A stretch of 64,000 nucleotides of DNA from Polyangiaceae bacterium (GCA_025353725.1 JANXOF010000036.1:95142-159141), one strand, 5' to 3'; positions 35,776 through 45,201 are shown, counted from the first letter of the stretch. Made by a program: numbers and translations. Notes: generated by a model not told the origin, from the letters alone.

Positions 35776-36708
35776 ATGAAGCGGATCGGAAACACGGAAC
35801 TCGAGGTTTTCCCGCTCGCACTCGGCGGCAATACGTTCGGCTTTACGTCGGACGAAGCCCAGTCGTTCGCCGTTCTCGATGCGTATGCGGAAGCGGGCGG
35901 CAACTTTGTCGATACGGCGGACGTCTACTCGGCGTGGGCGCCGGGTAACTCGGGAGGTGAGTCGGAGATCATTCTTGGTCGATGGCTAAAGCTTAGGAAA
36001 AAGAGGCACAAATTCGTTATTTCCACAAAGGTTGGCCAGCTTGACGGCTTCAAAGGACTCTCGCCTCGCGTGATTCGCCGCGCCGTTGAGGCCTCGCTTC
36101 GGCGCCTTCAGACCGACGTTATCGACATGTACTACGCACATATCGACGACGCCGAAACCCCGCTCGAGGTGTCGCTTGCGACGTTCGACGAACTCGTTCG
36201 TGAAGGAAAGGTGCGCACCATTGCCGCGTCGCAGTACACGGCGCCTCGCCTCGCAAAGGCATTGTCCATTTCTCGTCGCCATGGGTGGGCGGCTTACGTC
36301 GCGCTGCAGACGCACTATAGCCTGCTTCATCGTCAGGAATTCGAGACGGAGCTTGCGGATCTTGCCGTACGCGAGGGAGTGATGGTCTTGCCGTTCTGGA
36401 GTCTCGCTAACGGCTTTTTGACTGGAAAGTACCGTCCGGGCATTGCCGTCGAAAGTGTTCGCGCCGACCGAGCCAGTGCTCACTTGGACGCCCGTGGCCT
36501 TCGCGTCCTCGCGGCACTCGACGCGGTCGCTCTATCGCAGGAGAGCTCCGTGGCGGCCGTCGCGCTCGCCTGGGTCGCCGCGCAGCCCGGCGTTGGCGCA
36601 CTGCTCGCAAGCGCGCGGACGCCCGAACAGCTCAGGGAGATTCTGCCAGCGAACCAACTCGTGCTTAGTGCCGAAGAGCTTCGCGCGCTGAGTGCGGCGT
36701 CTGCGTAG
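35776..36708 (+). CDS. Aldo/keto reductase
   Basis: The start is ATG 35776, with GGGGAGG just upstream. The 310-residue TIM barrel contains the catalytic tetrad in the expected blocks: Asp and Tyr in VDTADVYSAW, Lys in FVISTKVG, and His in MYYAHIDD. The NADPH-side segment near the C-terminus reads GVGALLASARTPEQLREIL. The substrate is unknown. It belongs to the general group of single-domain reductases related to E. coli YajO/Tas. No neighbour suggests a pathway. Confidence 0.93.
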   Translation: MKRIGNTELEVFPLALGGNTFGFTSDEAQSFAVLDAYAEAGGNFVDTADVYSAWAPGNSGGESEIILGRWLKLRKKRHKFVISTKVGQLDGFKGLSPRVIRRAVEASLRRLQTDVIDMYYAHIDDAETPLEVSLATFDELVREGKVRTIAASQYTAPRLAKALSISRRHGWAAYVALQTHYSLLHRQEFETELADLAVREGVMVLPFWSLANGFLTGKYRPGIAVESVRADRASAHLDARGLRVLAALDAVALSQESSVAAVALAWVAAQPGVGALLASARTPEQLREILPANQLVLSAEELRALSAASA

Positions 36709-36719
36709 GTAAACGCGCG

Positions 36720-37487
36720 TTAGAGACGCGAGAGAAAGTGCTCGAGGATTCCAGCGCTGTACGGGCCGGCGACCTCTTCGACGAAGGCCTGAAAGTCGCC
36801 TGCCGCTTCATCGTTGGCATCATCGGAGATCGTTCTCAAAACGGCGAAGGGAATATTAAAGCTCGCACACACCTGCGCGACGGCTGCTCCTTCCATTTCG
36901 ACAGCAAGCGCGTCGGGACATGTCTTCCTAAGCTCGCTTCGCACATCCGGATTACGAATAAACTGATCGCCAGAGACGATAAGCCCACGATGAACGGTGC
37001 GCACTTTCGGGTGACGCGTGGAATTGCCTGCGGAAGACGTGTGAAGGTGGTGGGATGCGGCTTGATAGAGACGTTCGCTAAGCGACGCGTCGGTCGCCAT
37101 CCGGGCCGTTCCGAGGCCTGGAACCTGAAACCGCGGCAAAAGAGGCGACGCGTCCAAGTCGTGGTGCAAAAGATCCGTTGCGACGACCACATCGTGCCTT
37201 TGCACAGTGGGCGCCAAGCCTCCCGCGACGCCTAGAAAGATGAGCCATCCGGCGTCGAAGTGATCAATCAACAAGGTCGCGGTGAGAGCCGCCGAGACTT
37301 TTCCCATTCCAGAAAGCGCCGAGACGACGCGATGCGCGCCTACCGTGCATTCACCGAACACGCGACCGGCGAGGTGCGTCTCGGTCTGTAGGCCAAAACA
37401 GCCGCGCAGCTCTTGGGGTAGGGCCGCCATCACGGCGACGGACTTCCCTGTGCCCGAGCGCGCTTCAGGGGCGTTCGCGAAGTTCAT
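36720..37487 (-). CDS. 5'-methylthioadenosine/S-adenosylhomocysteine nucleosidase-like protein
   Basis: A 255-residue phosphorylase-fold nucleosidase. It has the N-terminal strand VAVMAALPQELRG, a glycine-rich segment (WLIFLGVAGGLAPTVQRHDV) and the catalytic M-E motif (ALAVEMEGAAVAQVC). The purine-binding Asp lies in LRTISDDANDEAAGDF. Together these fit MTA/SAH or futalosine nucleosidases, which release adenine or a related base. The insertion around residues 145-165 is larger than in E. coli MtnN. Convergent with the aldo/keto reductase gene. Confidence 0.85.
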   Translation of the reverse strand: MNFANAPEARSGTGKSVAVMAALPQELRGCFGLQTETHLAGRVFGECTVGAHRVVSALSGMGKVSAALTATLLIDHFDAGWLIFLGVAGGLAPTVQRHDVVVATDLLHHDLDASPLLPRFQVPGLGTARMATDASLSERLYQAASHHLHTSSAGNSTRHPKVRTVHRGLIVSGDQFIRNPDVRSELRKTCPDALAVEMEGAAVAQVCASFNIPFAVLRTISDDANDEAAGDFQAFVEEVAGPYSAGILEHFLSRL

Positions 37488-37585
37488 AGCGCCACGCGCG
37501 AGCCCGCTTCACCGTTCATGATTGCTCTACGCTACCATGGCGGTGCTGCGTGACCGTGGGCGCCTCAACGGAGAAGATCAGCGTC

Positions 37586-38887
37586 ATGATTAGAGTCGGA
37601 CTTCTAGGATGTGGCACCGTCGGCGGGGGCGTCGTGCAGCTCCTGCGCGCGAACGCCGCGTATCTCGAGGCGCGCGTGGGCGCTTCGATCGAGGTTGCCC
37701 GCGTGGTCGTCCGCGACGTCGAAAAGGAGCGTGTTCCTGAGCTCGACCGAGGCACCCTTACGACCGACGCGTCGGTGCTGCTCGAAGATCCGTCGATCGA
37801 CGTCGTCGTCGAGGTGATGGGCGGCGTCGACCCGGCGCGTAGGCTGCTTCTGCGCGCCATCGAGGCGGGCAAGCAAGTGGTGACGGCCAACAAGATGCTG
37901 CTCGCACTGCACGGCGGCGACCTCCTCGAAACCGCAAAGAAGCGAGGCGTAGATCTGGCGTTCGAGGGAGCCGTCGGGGGCGGAATACCTGTCATTCGCG
38001 TGCTTCGTGACGCGCTGGCGAGCGATTCGGTCGCAAGTCTCTCCGGAATCGTAAACGGCACTTCAAACTACATCCTCACGCGAATGCAGGCCGACGGACT
38101 CTCGTTTGAGTTCGCTCTGAAAGAGGCCCAGGCGAAGGGATATGCCGAGGCGGATCCAGGGCTCGACGTCGACGGCGGTGATGCGGCGCACAAGCTTGCC
38201 GTGCTCGCGATGGTTGCGTTCGGCGCACGTCTCGATGGCGCGCAGATTCCGACCGAAGGTATCCGAGGTATCGAACCGGTAGATCACGCGTTTGCGGACC
38301 GGTTTGGCTACGTCGTGAAGCATCTCGCCGTGGCCAAGGAAAAGGGCGCGGGGCTTGGTCGCGGCGGCCCCCTTGAACTCCGCGTGCACCCCGCGTTGGT
38401 GGCGAAAGACGCCGTGCTCGCGAACATCCACGGCGTCTTGAACGCGATTGCCATCGAGGGCCGCGCGCTTGGCCCGTGCCTGTTGTCGGGGCGCGGCGCG
38501 GGCGATTTACCGACGGCCGTAAGTGTGGTCGCCGACATCGTCGACGTCGCGATTGCCAAAAAAAGCGGAGTCGCGGGTCAGAGCACGCGCGCGGTTCGCC
38601 TCGCGCCTCGCGTGCTTGCGTCAATGGACGACGTGGAGAGCCGCTACTACTTCCGCTTCTCTGTCTTCGACCGACCGGGCGTGCTCGCGCGCATCACCGG
38701 CGCGCTCGGCGAACGTGGCGTCTCGATCGAGCAAATGGTGCAACAGGGAAGGGGATCGGGAGAGGTGCCCGTCGACGTGGTGATGCTCACGCACGAATCG
38801 AAGGAGTCCTCGGTACAAGCGGCGCTCCGCGTCATCGGAGCGAGTGACTTCGTCGCCAGGCCACCGCGCATGATCCGGATTCATTGA
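37586..38887 (+). CDS. hom: Homoserine dehydrogenase
   Basis: Converts aspartate semialdehyde to homoserine for threonine and methionine synthesis. The start is ATG 37586, with GGAGAAG upstream; the frame is open to 37550. The 433-residue protein has the NAD(P)-binding loop GLLGCGTVGGG, the substrate region (GGGIPVIRVLRDALAS, then GIVNGTSNYILTRM) and the catalytic block (EADPGLDVDGGDAAHKLAVL). A C-terminal ACT domain follows (FSVFDRPGVLARITGALGER), suggesting feedback control by an amino acid. Its end overlaps the convergent Fic-like gene by 7 bases. Confidence 0.97.
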   Translation: MIRVGLLGCGTVGGGVVQLLRANAAYLEARVGASIEVARVVVRDVEKERVPELDRGTLTTDASVLLEDPSIDVVVEVMGGVDPARRLLLRAIEAGKQVVTANKMLLALHGGDLLETAKKRGVDLAFEGAVGGGIPVIRVLRDALASDSVASLSGIVNGTSNYILTRMQADGLSFEFALKEAQAKGYAEADPGLDVDGGDAAHKLAVLAMVAFGARLDGAQIPTEGIRGIEPVDHAFADRFGYVVKHLAVAKEKGAGLGRGGPLELRVHPALVAKDAVLANIHGVLNAIAIEGRALGPCLLSGRGAGDLPTAVSVVADIVDVAIAKKSGVAGQSTRAVRLAPRVLASMDDVESRYYFRFSVFDRPGVLARITGALGERGVSIEQMVQQGRGSGEVPVDVVMLTHESKESSVQAALRVIGASDFVARPPRMIRIH

Positions 38888-39171
38888 GACAACGTCGCTA
38901 TAACGTCGTAGCTGTTGGAAAGCGCCGCCAGAAACGTTTCGATCGCATCACGAACGGTACGCTTCACCCCGCGTGTGGTGCGGCCCACGTGTGACGCCAC
39001 TGGAAATGCGAACGACAGGGGTAAGTAGCCTTCGGAGAGAAGGAACGCGTCACAGAGCAACCGCGACGTCCGCCCATTGCCATTTGAAAACGGATGGACG
39101 GTTACCATGGCCACGAGTGCAACGAAGGCTCGCGTCAAGACGTCTGCCTCGCTCGTGAGTACTTCGTCCAT
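38881..39171 (-). CDS. Truncated Fic-domain protein (catalytic half)
   Basis: A 96-residue frame that carries the complete Fic signature HPFSNGNGRTSR, followed by helices (LLCDAFLLSEGY) and a C-terminal region. Fic enzymes transfer AMP or other groups to target proteins; the catalytic His and anion-binding loop are intact. The N-terminal helices of a full Fic protein are missing. In the same frame the reading continues upstream to 39306 through Fic-like residues (YLLPFYVAEEIRRM). It then enters about 25 residues that match the C-terminus of the MurI encoded at 43391. No start codon exists in that extension, so it is probably a chimeric remnant. Confidence 0.55.
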   Translation of the reverse strand: MDEVLTSEADVLTRAFVALVAMVTVHPFSNGNGRTSRLLCDAFLLSEGYLPLSFAFPVASHVGRTTRGVKRTVRDAIETFLAALSNSYDVIATLSQ

Positions 39172-39228
39172 TCTGCGAATTTCTTCCGCAACGTAAAACG
39201 GCAGAAGGTACTCCTCGTCCGCAGTATA

Positions 39229-39303
39229 CCTGCTCGGCGCCTCGGGAGTGCTGCCGCGGAAGCGCGATGCCGCAGCATCGAAACGCTTCCGGAGATCGGT
39301 GAC
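39229..39303 (-). repeat. Degenerate copy of the murI 3' end (copy 3)
   Basis: The minus strand reads VTDLRKRFDAAASRFRGSTP, matching [20 protein letters not shown] at the C-terminus of MurI (about 43408-43476). At the DNA level the match runs for roughly 70 bases with scattered substitutions. It is in the same orientation as murI and fused in frame to the truncated Fic gene. Confidence 0.75.
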
Positions 39304-39427
39304 GAATCACACGAATTAGGAAGTGGCCTACGGCCCCTGAACAACTCTATACGTCAGATGAAGCGCGCGCCCCGTGGGGCTTCCGTTCTGGTTGCGGGTG
39401 ACCAGGCTCGCGTGTAGCCATTAACCT

Positions 39428-40816
39428 ATGTTCAGGATTAAGACCGGACTCGTTCTGTCGGTACTTACGGGGAGCGTCTTGGTGTGTTGTGGCGGCTCCT
39501 ACGGTCGCACCTCCGATGACAGGGCGCCGGACGAAGGTATTAAGGCGCGCGTCGACAGCGATGGCGAAGTGCGAGCGACCAGCACCCCTGACGCCGCGAG
39601 CGACGAGGCCGGCCCCACGTGCGGAACGACGAAGGCGCTCTGCACCAGTGCGTGCCCTCGGGCGACGTGCTTGAGCGGCTCGCACGTCGCCGAGATCGGC
39701 ACCTATACCCGAGCCGCCGGGCTTGGCTTGATGACGATTACGACCGCCGCGGTCGGCGACACCACGACCGGCGCCCTCGGGATTCGCACCGCCAACCTAA
39801 ACGCAAGCGTCTACGAGGTTCGGGACGGCATTGGCTTTATTCGCCTCATTCAAGCGCCCAGCGGCGTCGCACTCGCGATTTGGGTTGCCCAGTCCGTCTC
39901 CGTCGGCGCGGTGGTCGCGTTCAGCGGGTCCGCATCCGTGGCTCTGGTAAGTGCATCGTCTTTTACCGTGACCAGCCGAGGTCGGGTCAACGTCAGCGCG
40001 GCTGGGCTCGTCGCCGGTCCGGGCGGCTCAACGGGCGGCGGCTTCCGTACGAAGGGCAACGGCTGCGGCGCGGGTGGTGCACCCACCGGAACGGGGACGT
40101 CGGGTGACACGGGAGGCACAAACGGCGGCGGCGGCGGTGGTGGTTTCGGGACGAACGGCGGGGGAGGTGGCTCCGCGACCGGGGGGCCTGGCGCTGGTGG
40201 GACCGCCGCAGGGTGCAACGCAGTGTCGCTCCGGAGCGAGCTTTTCGGTGGCTCCGGCGGCGCGGGCGCCGATAACAGCGGGACAGTGCTCGGTCCATTT
40301 GGCGGTGGCGGAGGCGGCGCCATCCAGCTCACAGCCATGGGTGAGCTGTGGGTCGATGGCGCCGTAAGCGCAGGTGGAGGTGGCGGGCGAACGGCCGAGG
40401 GCAACGGACGCAACGGCGCGGGCGGTGGCTCCGGCGGAGCCATCTACCTCGAGTCCCCCGCGATCACGATCGGCACAACGGGAGGTTTGTTCACGAACGG
40501 TGGCGGCGGAGGCAGCGCGTCATCAGGCACTGGTATCGCGTGCGTCGGACCGCTCGCGGCTAGCGGCAGCGCGACCCTCACACCGGCAGCAGGCAGCACC
40601 TGCGCACACGGCTATGGCGGCGCGGGCTCCGCGGCGGCGACGGCGGCCGAGGTGGCGGAGAGTGGCACTGGTGCAGGAGGAGGTGGTGGGGGCGGCGGAC
40701 TAGGCCGCATCGTGCTCCGCACACGCGCGTCGGCGACCCCGAGTATTCTCTCCTCGAGCCTCAGTCCGGCGGAGAACAACGCCACGGCTTTCTCGATCGA
40801 CAAAACACTCGACTGA
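39428..40816 (+). CDS. Glycine-rich secreted lipoprotein
   Basis: A 462-residue protein with a signal peptide and a lipobox-type cysteine (GSVLVCCGG). The mature part begins with a cysteine cluster (GPTCGTTKALCTSACPRATC) and a beta-rich section (ALAIWVAQSVSVGAVVAFSG). It is then dominated by Gly-rich blocks (GGTNGGGGGGGFGTNGGGGG) similar in style to PE-PGRS proteins. Such Gly-rich lipoproteins are common in Polyangiales and have no known function. It is bracketed by murI-derived repeats and lies in the accessory zone. Confidence 0.8.
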   Translation: MFRIKTGLVLSVLTGSVLVCCGGSYGRTSDDRAPDEGIKARVDSDGEVRATSTPDAASDEAGPTCGTTKALCTSACPRATCLSGSHVAEIGTYTRAAGLGLMTITTAAVGDTTTGALGIRTANLNASVYEVRDGIGFIRLIQAPSGVALAIWVAQSVSVGAVVAFSGSASVALVSASSFTVTSRGRVNVSAAGLVAGPGGSTGGGFRTKGNGCGAGGAPTGTGTSGDTGGTNGGGGGGGFGTNGGGGGSATGGPGAGGTAAGCNAVSLRSELFGGSGGAGADNSGTVLGPFGGGGGGAIQLTAMGELWVDGAVSAGGGGGRTAEGNGRNGAGGGSGGAIYLESPAITIGTTGGLFTNGGGGGSASSGTGIACVGPLAASGSATLTPAAGSTCAHGYGGAGSAAATAAEVAESGTGAGGGGGGGGLGRIVLRTRASATPSILSSSLSPAENNATAFSIDKTLD

Positions 40817-40842
40817 GCCGCGCAGGTGGAGTTCCCCGATCG

Positions 40843-41055
40843 CGTCTGGGCATTCGTCACATTTCCTGTGGCGTCGAGACTCTTAGGGAGATCGGTAGCG
40901 AGGGGCTCCACCGACCCCCCCACCCGCGTGACGCATCGCGCAGCGGTGAGCGATTTTCGAGAAACGCGGCGATCTCACGCACGACGTCGATCCGCTGCAC
41001 GCGAGATCCGAGAAGGGCTTTCGCCTCCGACTCGATGACGTCGAGAACCAGGGGA
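40843..41055 (-). pseudogene. murI 3'-end remnant (copy 2)
   Basis: The minus strand of 40868-41055 aligns with the 3' part of murI at about 43447-43640. Shared blocks include GAGCGATTTTCGAGAAACGC and GAGAAGGGCTTTCGCCTCCG on the plus strand. The frame is broken (for example at the run of seven C near 40920). Directly next to it, 40843-40867 matches 43206-43230, a sequence that lies about 200 bases beyond murI in the intact copy. So the remnant includes murI flanking DNA with an internal deletion. It is in direct orientation with murI. Confidence 0.8.
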
Positions 41056-41161
41056 AGCTGCTAAACACCGCGATCGACAGAACCCTTACGATCACGGACG
41101 GTGAACAATAAATTCGCGCTGTCGCTCGATCAGCGATGCGCTTTGGGCGTCACTTTAGGCA
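41056..41161. other. Short intergenic stretch after the murI remnant
   Basis: About 100 bases between the murI remnant and the stop codon of the next minus-strand gene. No gene or clear hairpin was recognised. Confidence 0.3.
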
Positions 41162-42949
41162 CTAACGGATGCGCATGCAACGTGCACCGATTTTGCCGTA
41201 CTTGTCCATAAGCTCGGGAACGATCGTGTTCGTGCTCACGGAGTTCACGTCCCAGCCACGCGGGAACACGTGTCCTTCCCAGGAGCTCCCGAATCTACCG
41301 ACCATTGCGCCCTCTCTTTGCGCGAGTTCCAGCATGTTGCTACCCATGTCCATCCACGAAGGTTGACCGGGTCGAGATCGGCTGGCGATGTCCGCTGCAA
41401 AGCGCCCTGGTGGGGCGATGAGCGGCGTGAAGTCAAGCGGCCAGATACCCGGATCAAGAGCCGGCCAGTTGTAAGCAGGACGCTTCGTGTCGCCCAACCC
41501 GCTGACACCAAAATTGTAGTTACCAACCATGCTGCTTCCAATGATTTGGGGGCGGTTGTTCGAATCAAGGCTAGTCACTGGCGAGTCTCCCCACGGCCAC
41601 CGCGCCGGCCCGTACGCCGCGCCCACTGCATCTTGCGATTGAAGATATCCGCCATCCCATGCGCAAAAAGCTGCGTACATTAAAGACGACAAACAATTCA
41701 TCGACTTGTCGTCGAGTTCCGCAAGGGTAATCGCGTTGCGGGCCGGTTCAAGGAAGTATCTGCTCACGTCCGGTCCATCGTGATACGTGCGGTGCCCGTA
41801 GCCGCTGTCGTACATGGCACATCCAGAAGTGCCGACAACCGTGACGCCGCGGAAGTACGAGGTGGGCCCGATCTGGGCGTACAGTCCTGCATCCCTCGTT
41901 ACGTAGAATTTATTCGGGTCTGCCACTTTTGCCCCAAAGAATTCAGACGTAGAGTCCTTAAGGAGCAAGGGGTTTACTTTGTATTGGACGAAGCTACCGC
42001 TCGCATCCACAATTGGCTGATTTTCGTTTTGCTTCGGTAAAGCTCCCATTATCGATGCAGGTAATATAGTGGCTAAATAGGGGTCGTGAACCTTGCGTTC
42101 TTGTATCCACTTTTGAACATTCGGCTCACCATTGTACTGCTTTCGGATATCTGATAACCAAGCCCGCACGCGGCCGGCCGTGATTTCGTATTTGTCAAGA
42201 TATACAGGCTTGGGGACCCCGCCTAGGGTGAGGGTAACCCCTGGCACCGGGTAGCTCGTGCAGCAGCTTTCGTGGACGGCTTCAGCGGTACCTGTTTCAC
42301 CGGTACCGCACGTGTAGCCGCCACGGTAGTTGCGACAGCTCGGGGCTTCGACGCAACGCTTGTTTTCCGAGCATACGATATTTGTGCAGTCTGCATCTAC
42401 AAGGCAAGACTTGGCGTCCGCGCAGCGCGGCGCCGACGTTAGCGTCACGCCATCAAACTCCATGGCAGCGCCGCCGCAGTCGACATCGCTCTCGTTGCCG
42501 TTCTTCTTGCCGTCGCTCGCCGTGGGCAAACCGCATCGATTGAGTTGGCAAGTCTTGAAACCACAGTCGCTATCCGTCACGCACGAGCGGTTGACTGCAC
42601 ACGCTGGTGCAGCTGTTCCGCCGCAGTCGACATCGCTCTCGTCACCGTCTTTCTTGCCATCGTTTGCCGATGGCGCGGCACAAGTTTTGGCTGCGCCGTC
42701 GCAGGTATCCCGATTCTGACAAGCCGGGGCGCTGCTGCAAGCTTTATCGTTACACGTCGAACAGCTGCCGCCACAATCAACGCCCACTTCGTCAGAGCCA
42801 CGCCTGGGTGCATCGGTGACGTCGCAGCGCGGCGTGGCGCTTACGTCTGCAGAAGTTGGCGTGAGCTCAGTGCTGGAGCATGCAGTTAGCTCCGCTGTCG
42901 AAACGGCAATAGGTACGATCAGTACACGCAATCGGTGGCGAATCTGCAT
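41162..42949 (-). CDS. Cys-rich lipoprotein with an FGE-sulfatase-like (SUMF1-type) domain
   Basis: A 595-residue protein with a lipobox near Cys24 (ELTACSS). Residues 40-210 hold Cys-rich repeats with the acidic motif DGKKDGDESDVDCGG and related forms, probably calcium-binding and disulfide-bonded. From about residue 230 it follows the formylglycine-generating-enzyme fold: VYLDKYEITAGRVRAWL, then AAFCAWDGG, RWPWGDSP and DMGSNMLELAQRE, ending with a conserved G-A-R-C-M-R. The catalytic cysteine pair of true FGE was not identified, so it may be a binding protein. Parts of the gene are clearly lower in GC than its neighbours. Flanked by murI-derived repeats. Confidence 0.82.
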   Translation of the reverse strand: MQIRHRLRVLIVPIAVSTAELTACSSTELTPTSADVSATPRCDVTDAPRRGSDEVGVDCGGSCSTCNDKACSSAPACQNRDTCDGAAKTCAAPSANDGKKDGDESDVDCGGTAAPACAVNRSCVTDSDCGFKTCQLNRCGLPTASDGKKNGNESDVDCGGAAMEFDGVTLTSAPRCADAKSCLVDADCTNIVCSENKRCVEAPSCRNYRGGYTCGTGETGTAEAVHESCCTSYPVPGVTLTLGGVPKPVYLDKYEITAGRVRAWLSDIRKQYNGEPNVQKWIQERKVHDPYLATILPASIMGALPKQNENQPIVDASGSFVQYKVNPLLLKDSTSEFFGAKVADPNKFYVTRDAGLYAQIGPTSYFRGVTVVGTSGCAMYDSGYGHRTYHDGPDVSRYFLEPARNAITLAELDDKSMNCLSSLMYAAFCAWDGGYLQSQDAVGAAYGPARWPWGDSPVTSLDSNNRPQIIGSSMVGNYNFGVSGLGDTKRPAYNWPALDPGIWPLDFTPLIAPPGRFAADIASRSRPGQPSWMDMGSNMLELAQREGAMVGRFGSSWEGHVFPRGWDVNSVSTNTIVPELMDKYGKIGARCMRIR

Positions 42950-43390
42950 CTTATATCCATATCATGCTTAATCTTTCATGCTGCGAGTGCGAAAATCCGC
43001 CAAATTTGGTACTAATGTAAGTCGACGTAGCGCGCTCGCGGCGTGCGACCGATAGCGGTAGGCGTCGTAGGCGTTATGGCGAATGCGCGCCGAACAAGAT
43101 GCGAGCGTGGATAAACGCGCTAATGCGATTATAAGTCGTCACAAGGCGTGGGGGCATCCCCGTGGGCGCGCTCGCCGCGTTCGGTCTGCTGGGCTTTCCC
43201 GCTAGCGTCTGGGCATCCGTCACATTTTCTTTTGCTTTTCCAGGCGTTCGACGGTGAACGCCGCTGGGTTATCGACCGGTACGGCTTTGTAGCGAAAGGC
43301 AGGTTTACGTGCACGCACCCTCAGGAACTTGCGGCATCCCAATGAGTTCGTCGCAAGGCCGCGACGATTGATTCGAACTCACTGAAGCGG
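42950..43390. other. 440-base intergenic region upstream of the FGE-like lipoprotein gene and downstream of murI
   Basis: The part nearest the lipoprotein gene (42950-43020) is AT-rich and probably holds its promoter. Position 43206-43230 matches 40843-40867 (23 of 25 bases), marking murI flanking DNA that was duplicated. A 65-codon plus-strand frame at 43148-43345 has no family resemblance and is not called. No hairpin terminator for murI was recognised. Confidence 0.5.
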
Positions 43391-44269
43391 CTACAGGTCG
43401 ACTTGTTCTGCGCCCTCGGGATTGCTGCCGAGGAAGCGCGACGCCGTGGCATCAAAACTCTTGGGGAGATCCGTGACAAGGAGCTTCACCGAGCCCTCGC
43501 CGCGTGCCGCGTCGCGCAGCAGTGAGCGATTTTCGAGAAACGCGGCGACCTCACGCGCGACGGCTCGCGCGCTGTCGATCATTCGCACGTGATTGCCGAG
43601 AAGGGCTTTCGCCTCCGACTCGATGACGTCGAGTAGGAGAGGATAATGCGTACACCCCAGTACGACGACGTCGACTCCCGCGCGCGCGAGTGGTTCCAAA
43701 TACCGACGCGCCGCGAGACGAGGGACCTCGCCCCGCGTCCACCCCTCCTCGGCGAGTGGGACCAAGAGGGGAGCCGCCTGGCCGTACGTTTCAATGCGTG
43801 TTGAACACGCCGAAAGGGCTCGCGGATAGGCCCCCGAGGCTATCGTCCCGGCTGTCGCGAGGACACCCACTTTAAAGGTGCGCGTCGCCTCGGCTGCCGC
43901 GCGCGCGCCGGGGTCGATGACGCCAATGACGGGAAGGTCCAGCTCCACGCGAAGCCGTTCCGGGGCAACCGCACTGACCGTATTGCACGCAATGACAATC
44001 GCCTTTACGCCGCGCGCGACGAGATGATTCGCGCACGTCATGGCATAACGAGTGACCGTTGCGGGTCCCTTCGTTCCATACGGAACGCGCGCCGTGTCAC
44101 CGAGGTAGACAATGTCTTCGTGGGGGAGAGCCGCCCGCAGTGCGCGTACGACCGTGAGCCCGCCAAGACCCGAATCGAAGACGCCGAGCGGTCCGTTTGC
44201 GCTCCGTGGGGACGCGCCGGGCGCGCCGGAGGTGGGACGTGCCGCGGGGATACTCCGCAGAGTGCTCAT
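43391..44269 (-). CDS. murI: Glutamate racemase
   Basis: Makes D-glutamate for peptidoglycan; 292 residues from ATG 44269, which overlaps the pyrB stop (ATGA). The open frame extends upstream inside pyrB but lacks conserved residues. It has [18 protein letters not shown], the first catalytic cysteine in [12 protein letters not shown] and the second in [27 protein letters not shown] is the typical substrate-side loop. The C-terminal tail of about 30 residues ([20 protein letters not shown]) is the sequence repeated at 39229-39303 and 40868-41055. Confidence 0.96.
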   Translation of the reverse strand: MSTLRSIPAARPTSGAPGASPRSANGPLGVFDSGLGGLTVVRALRAALPHEDIVYLGDTARVPYGTKGPATVTRYAMTCANHLVARGVKAIVIACNTVSAVAPERLRVELDLPVIGVIDPGARAAAEATRTFKVGVLATAGTIASGAYPRALSACSTRIETYGQAAPLLVPLAEEGWTRGEVPRLAARRYLEPLARAGVDVVVLGCTHYPLLLDVIESEAKALLGNHVRMIDSARAVAREVAAFLENRSLLRDAARGEGSVKLLVTDLPKSFDATASRFLGSNPEGAEQVDL

Positions 44270-45201
44270 CTCTGCGGGCGATTCGTCAGCAAAAGTTCGA
44301 GCACCGCCATGCGCACGGCCACACCCGCCTCGACCTGATCGAGAATAACGCTGCAATCGCTGTCGGCGATGCGCGTATCGAGCTCAACTCCCCGGTTAAT
44401 CGGACCCGGATGCATGACAATCGCATCCGCCTTCGCGCGTGTCAGCATGCCGGCGTTGAGACCGAACGTGCGGGCGTACTCGCGCGGCGTCGACATCATC
44501 GCTCCGCCGAAGCGCTCCGTTTGCACGCGCAGCATCATGACGACGTCGGCGCCGTCGACGGCCTGTTCGAGTCGAGGCACGACGCGCGCGGTCGGGCCTA
44601 GCGCCTCCGCGTGCCGTGGCATCATGGTCTTGAGCGCGCAAAGGCGCACTTCCGCGCCTTTTTTGCCCAAAAGAAGAGCATTCGATCGAGCCACGCGCGA
44701 GTGTGCAATGTCTCCGCAAATGGCGACGACGAGCCCTTCAATGCGACCCTTCCGTCGCCGGATGGTGAACGCGTCGAGCAGGGCCTGGGTCGGGTGCTCG
44801 TGTGCGCCGTCGCCTGCGTTAACGATGGCGACGTCGGTGAGGCGTTTGGCGAGGAACGCGGCAGCACCCGAGCTCGCGTGGCGAAGAACGAAAAGGTCGG
44901 CGCGCATCGCCTCGAGGTTTTTCGCCGTATCGAGCAGGGTTTCGCCCTTGGTAACGCTCGAAATCGACGGGTTCACGTTGACCACGTCGGCGGAGAGGCG
45001 GTGGCTTGCGAGCTCGAACGACGTTCGCGTCCGTGTCGACGCCTCGAAAAACAAATTCACGACTGTCCGCCCTTGCAGAAGTGCGTCCTTTTTGACGGTC
45101 TTCCGGGAGCGCTCGAACCAGTGCTCCGCGCGGTCGAGCACGACGTCGATGTCGTGAACGTCGAGTTCTTCGATGCCGAGCAGGTGGCGATGTCTCCACA
45201 T
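44266..45201 (-). CDS. pyrB: Aspartate carbamoyltransferase catalytic subunit
   Basis: Catalyses the committed step of pyrimidine synthesis. The start is ATG 45201 ([18 protein letters not shown]); the frame is open 3 codons more. The 311-residue protein has the carbamoyl-phosphate loop [29 protein letters not shown], and the C-terminal [13 protein letters not shown]. All active-site blocks are present. It is translationally coupled to murI. No pyrI or pyrC is next to it. Confidence 0.96.
   Translation of the reverse strand: MWRHRHLLGIEELDVHDIDVVLDRAEHWFERSRKTVKKDALLQGRTVVNLFFEASTRTRTSFELASHRLSADVVNVNPSISSVTKGETLLDTAKNLEAMRADLFVLRHASSGAAAFLAKRLTDVAIVNAGDGAHEHPTQALLDAFTIRRRKGRIEGLVVAICGDIAHSRVARSNALLLGKKGAEVRLCALKTMMPRHAEALGPTARVVPRLEQAVDGADVVMMLRVQTERFGGAMMSTPREYARTFGLNAGMLTRAKADAIVMHPGPINRGVELDTRIADSDCSVILDQVEAGVAVRMAVLELLLTNRPQR

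Noticed and set aside
40100..40720. Gly-codon-rich tract resembling a satellite repeat
   Set aside because: It is the coding sequence of the glycine-rich lipoprotein; the units are irregular and explained by protein composition.
43148..43345. 65-codon plus-strand frame beside murI
   Set aside because: No ribosome-binding site, no family resemblance, and it lies in duplicated murI flanking DNA.
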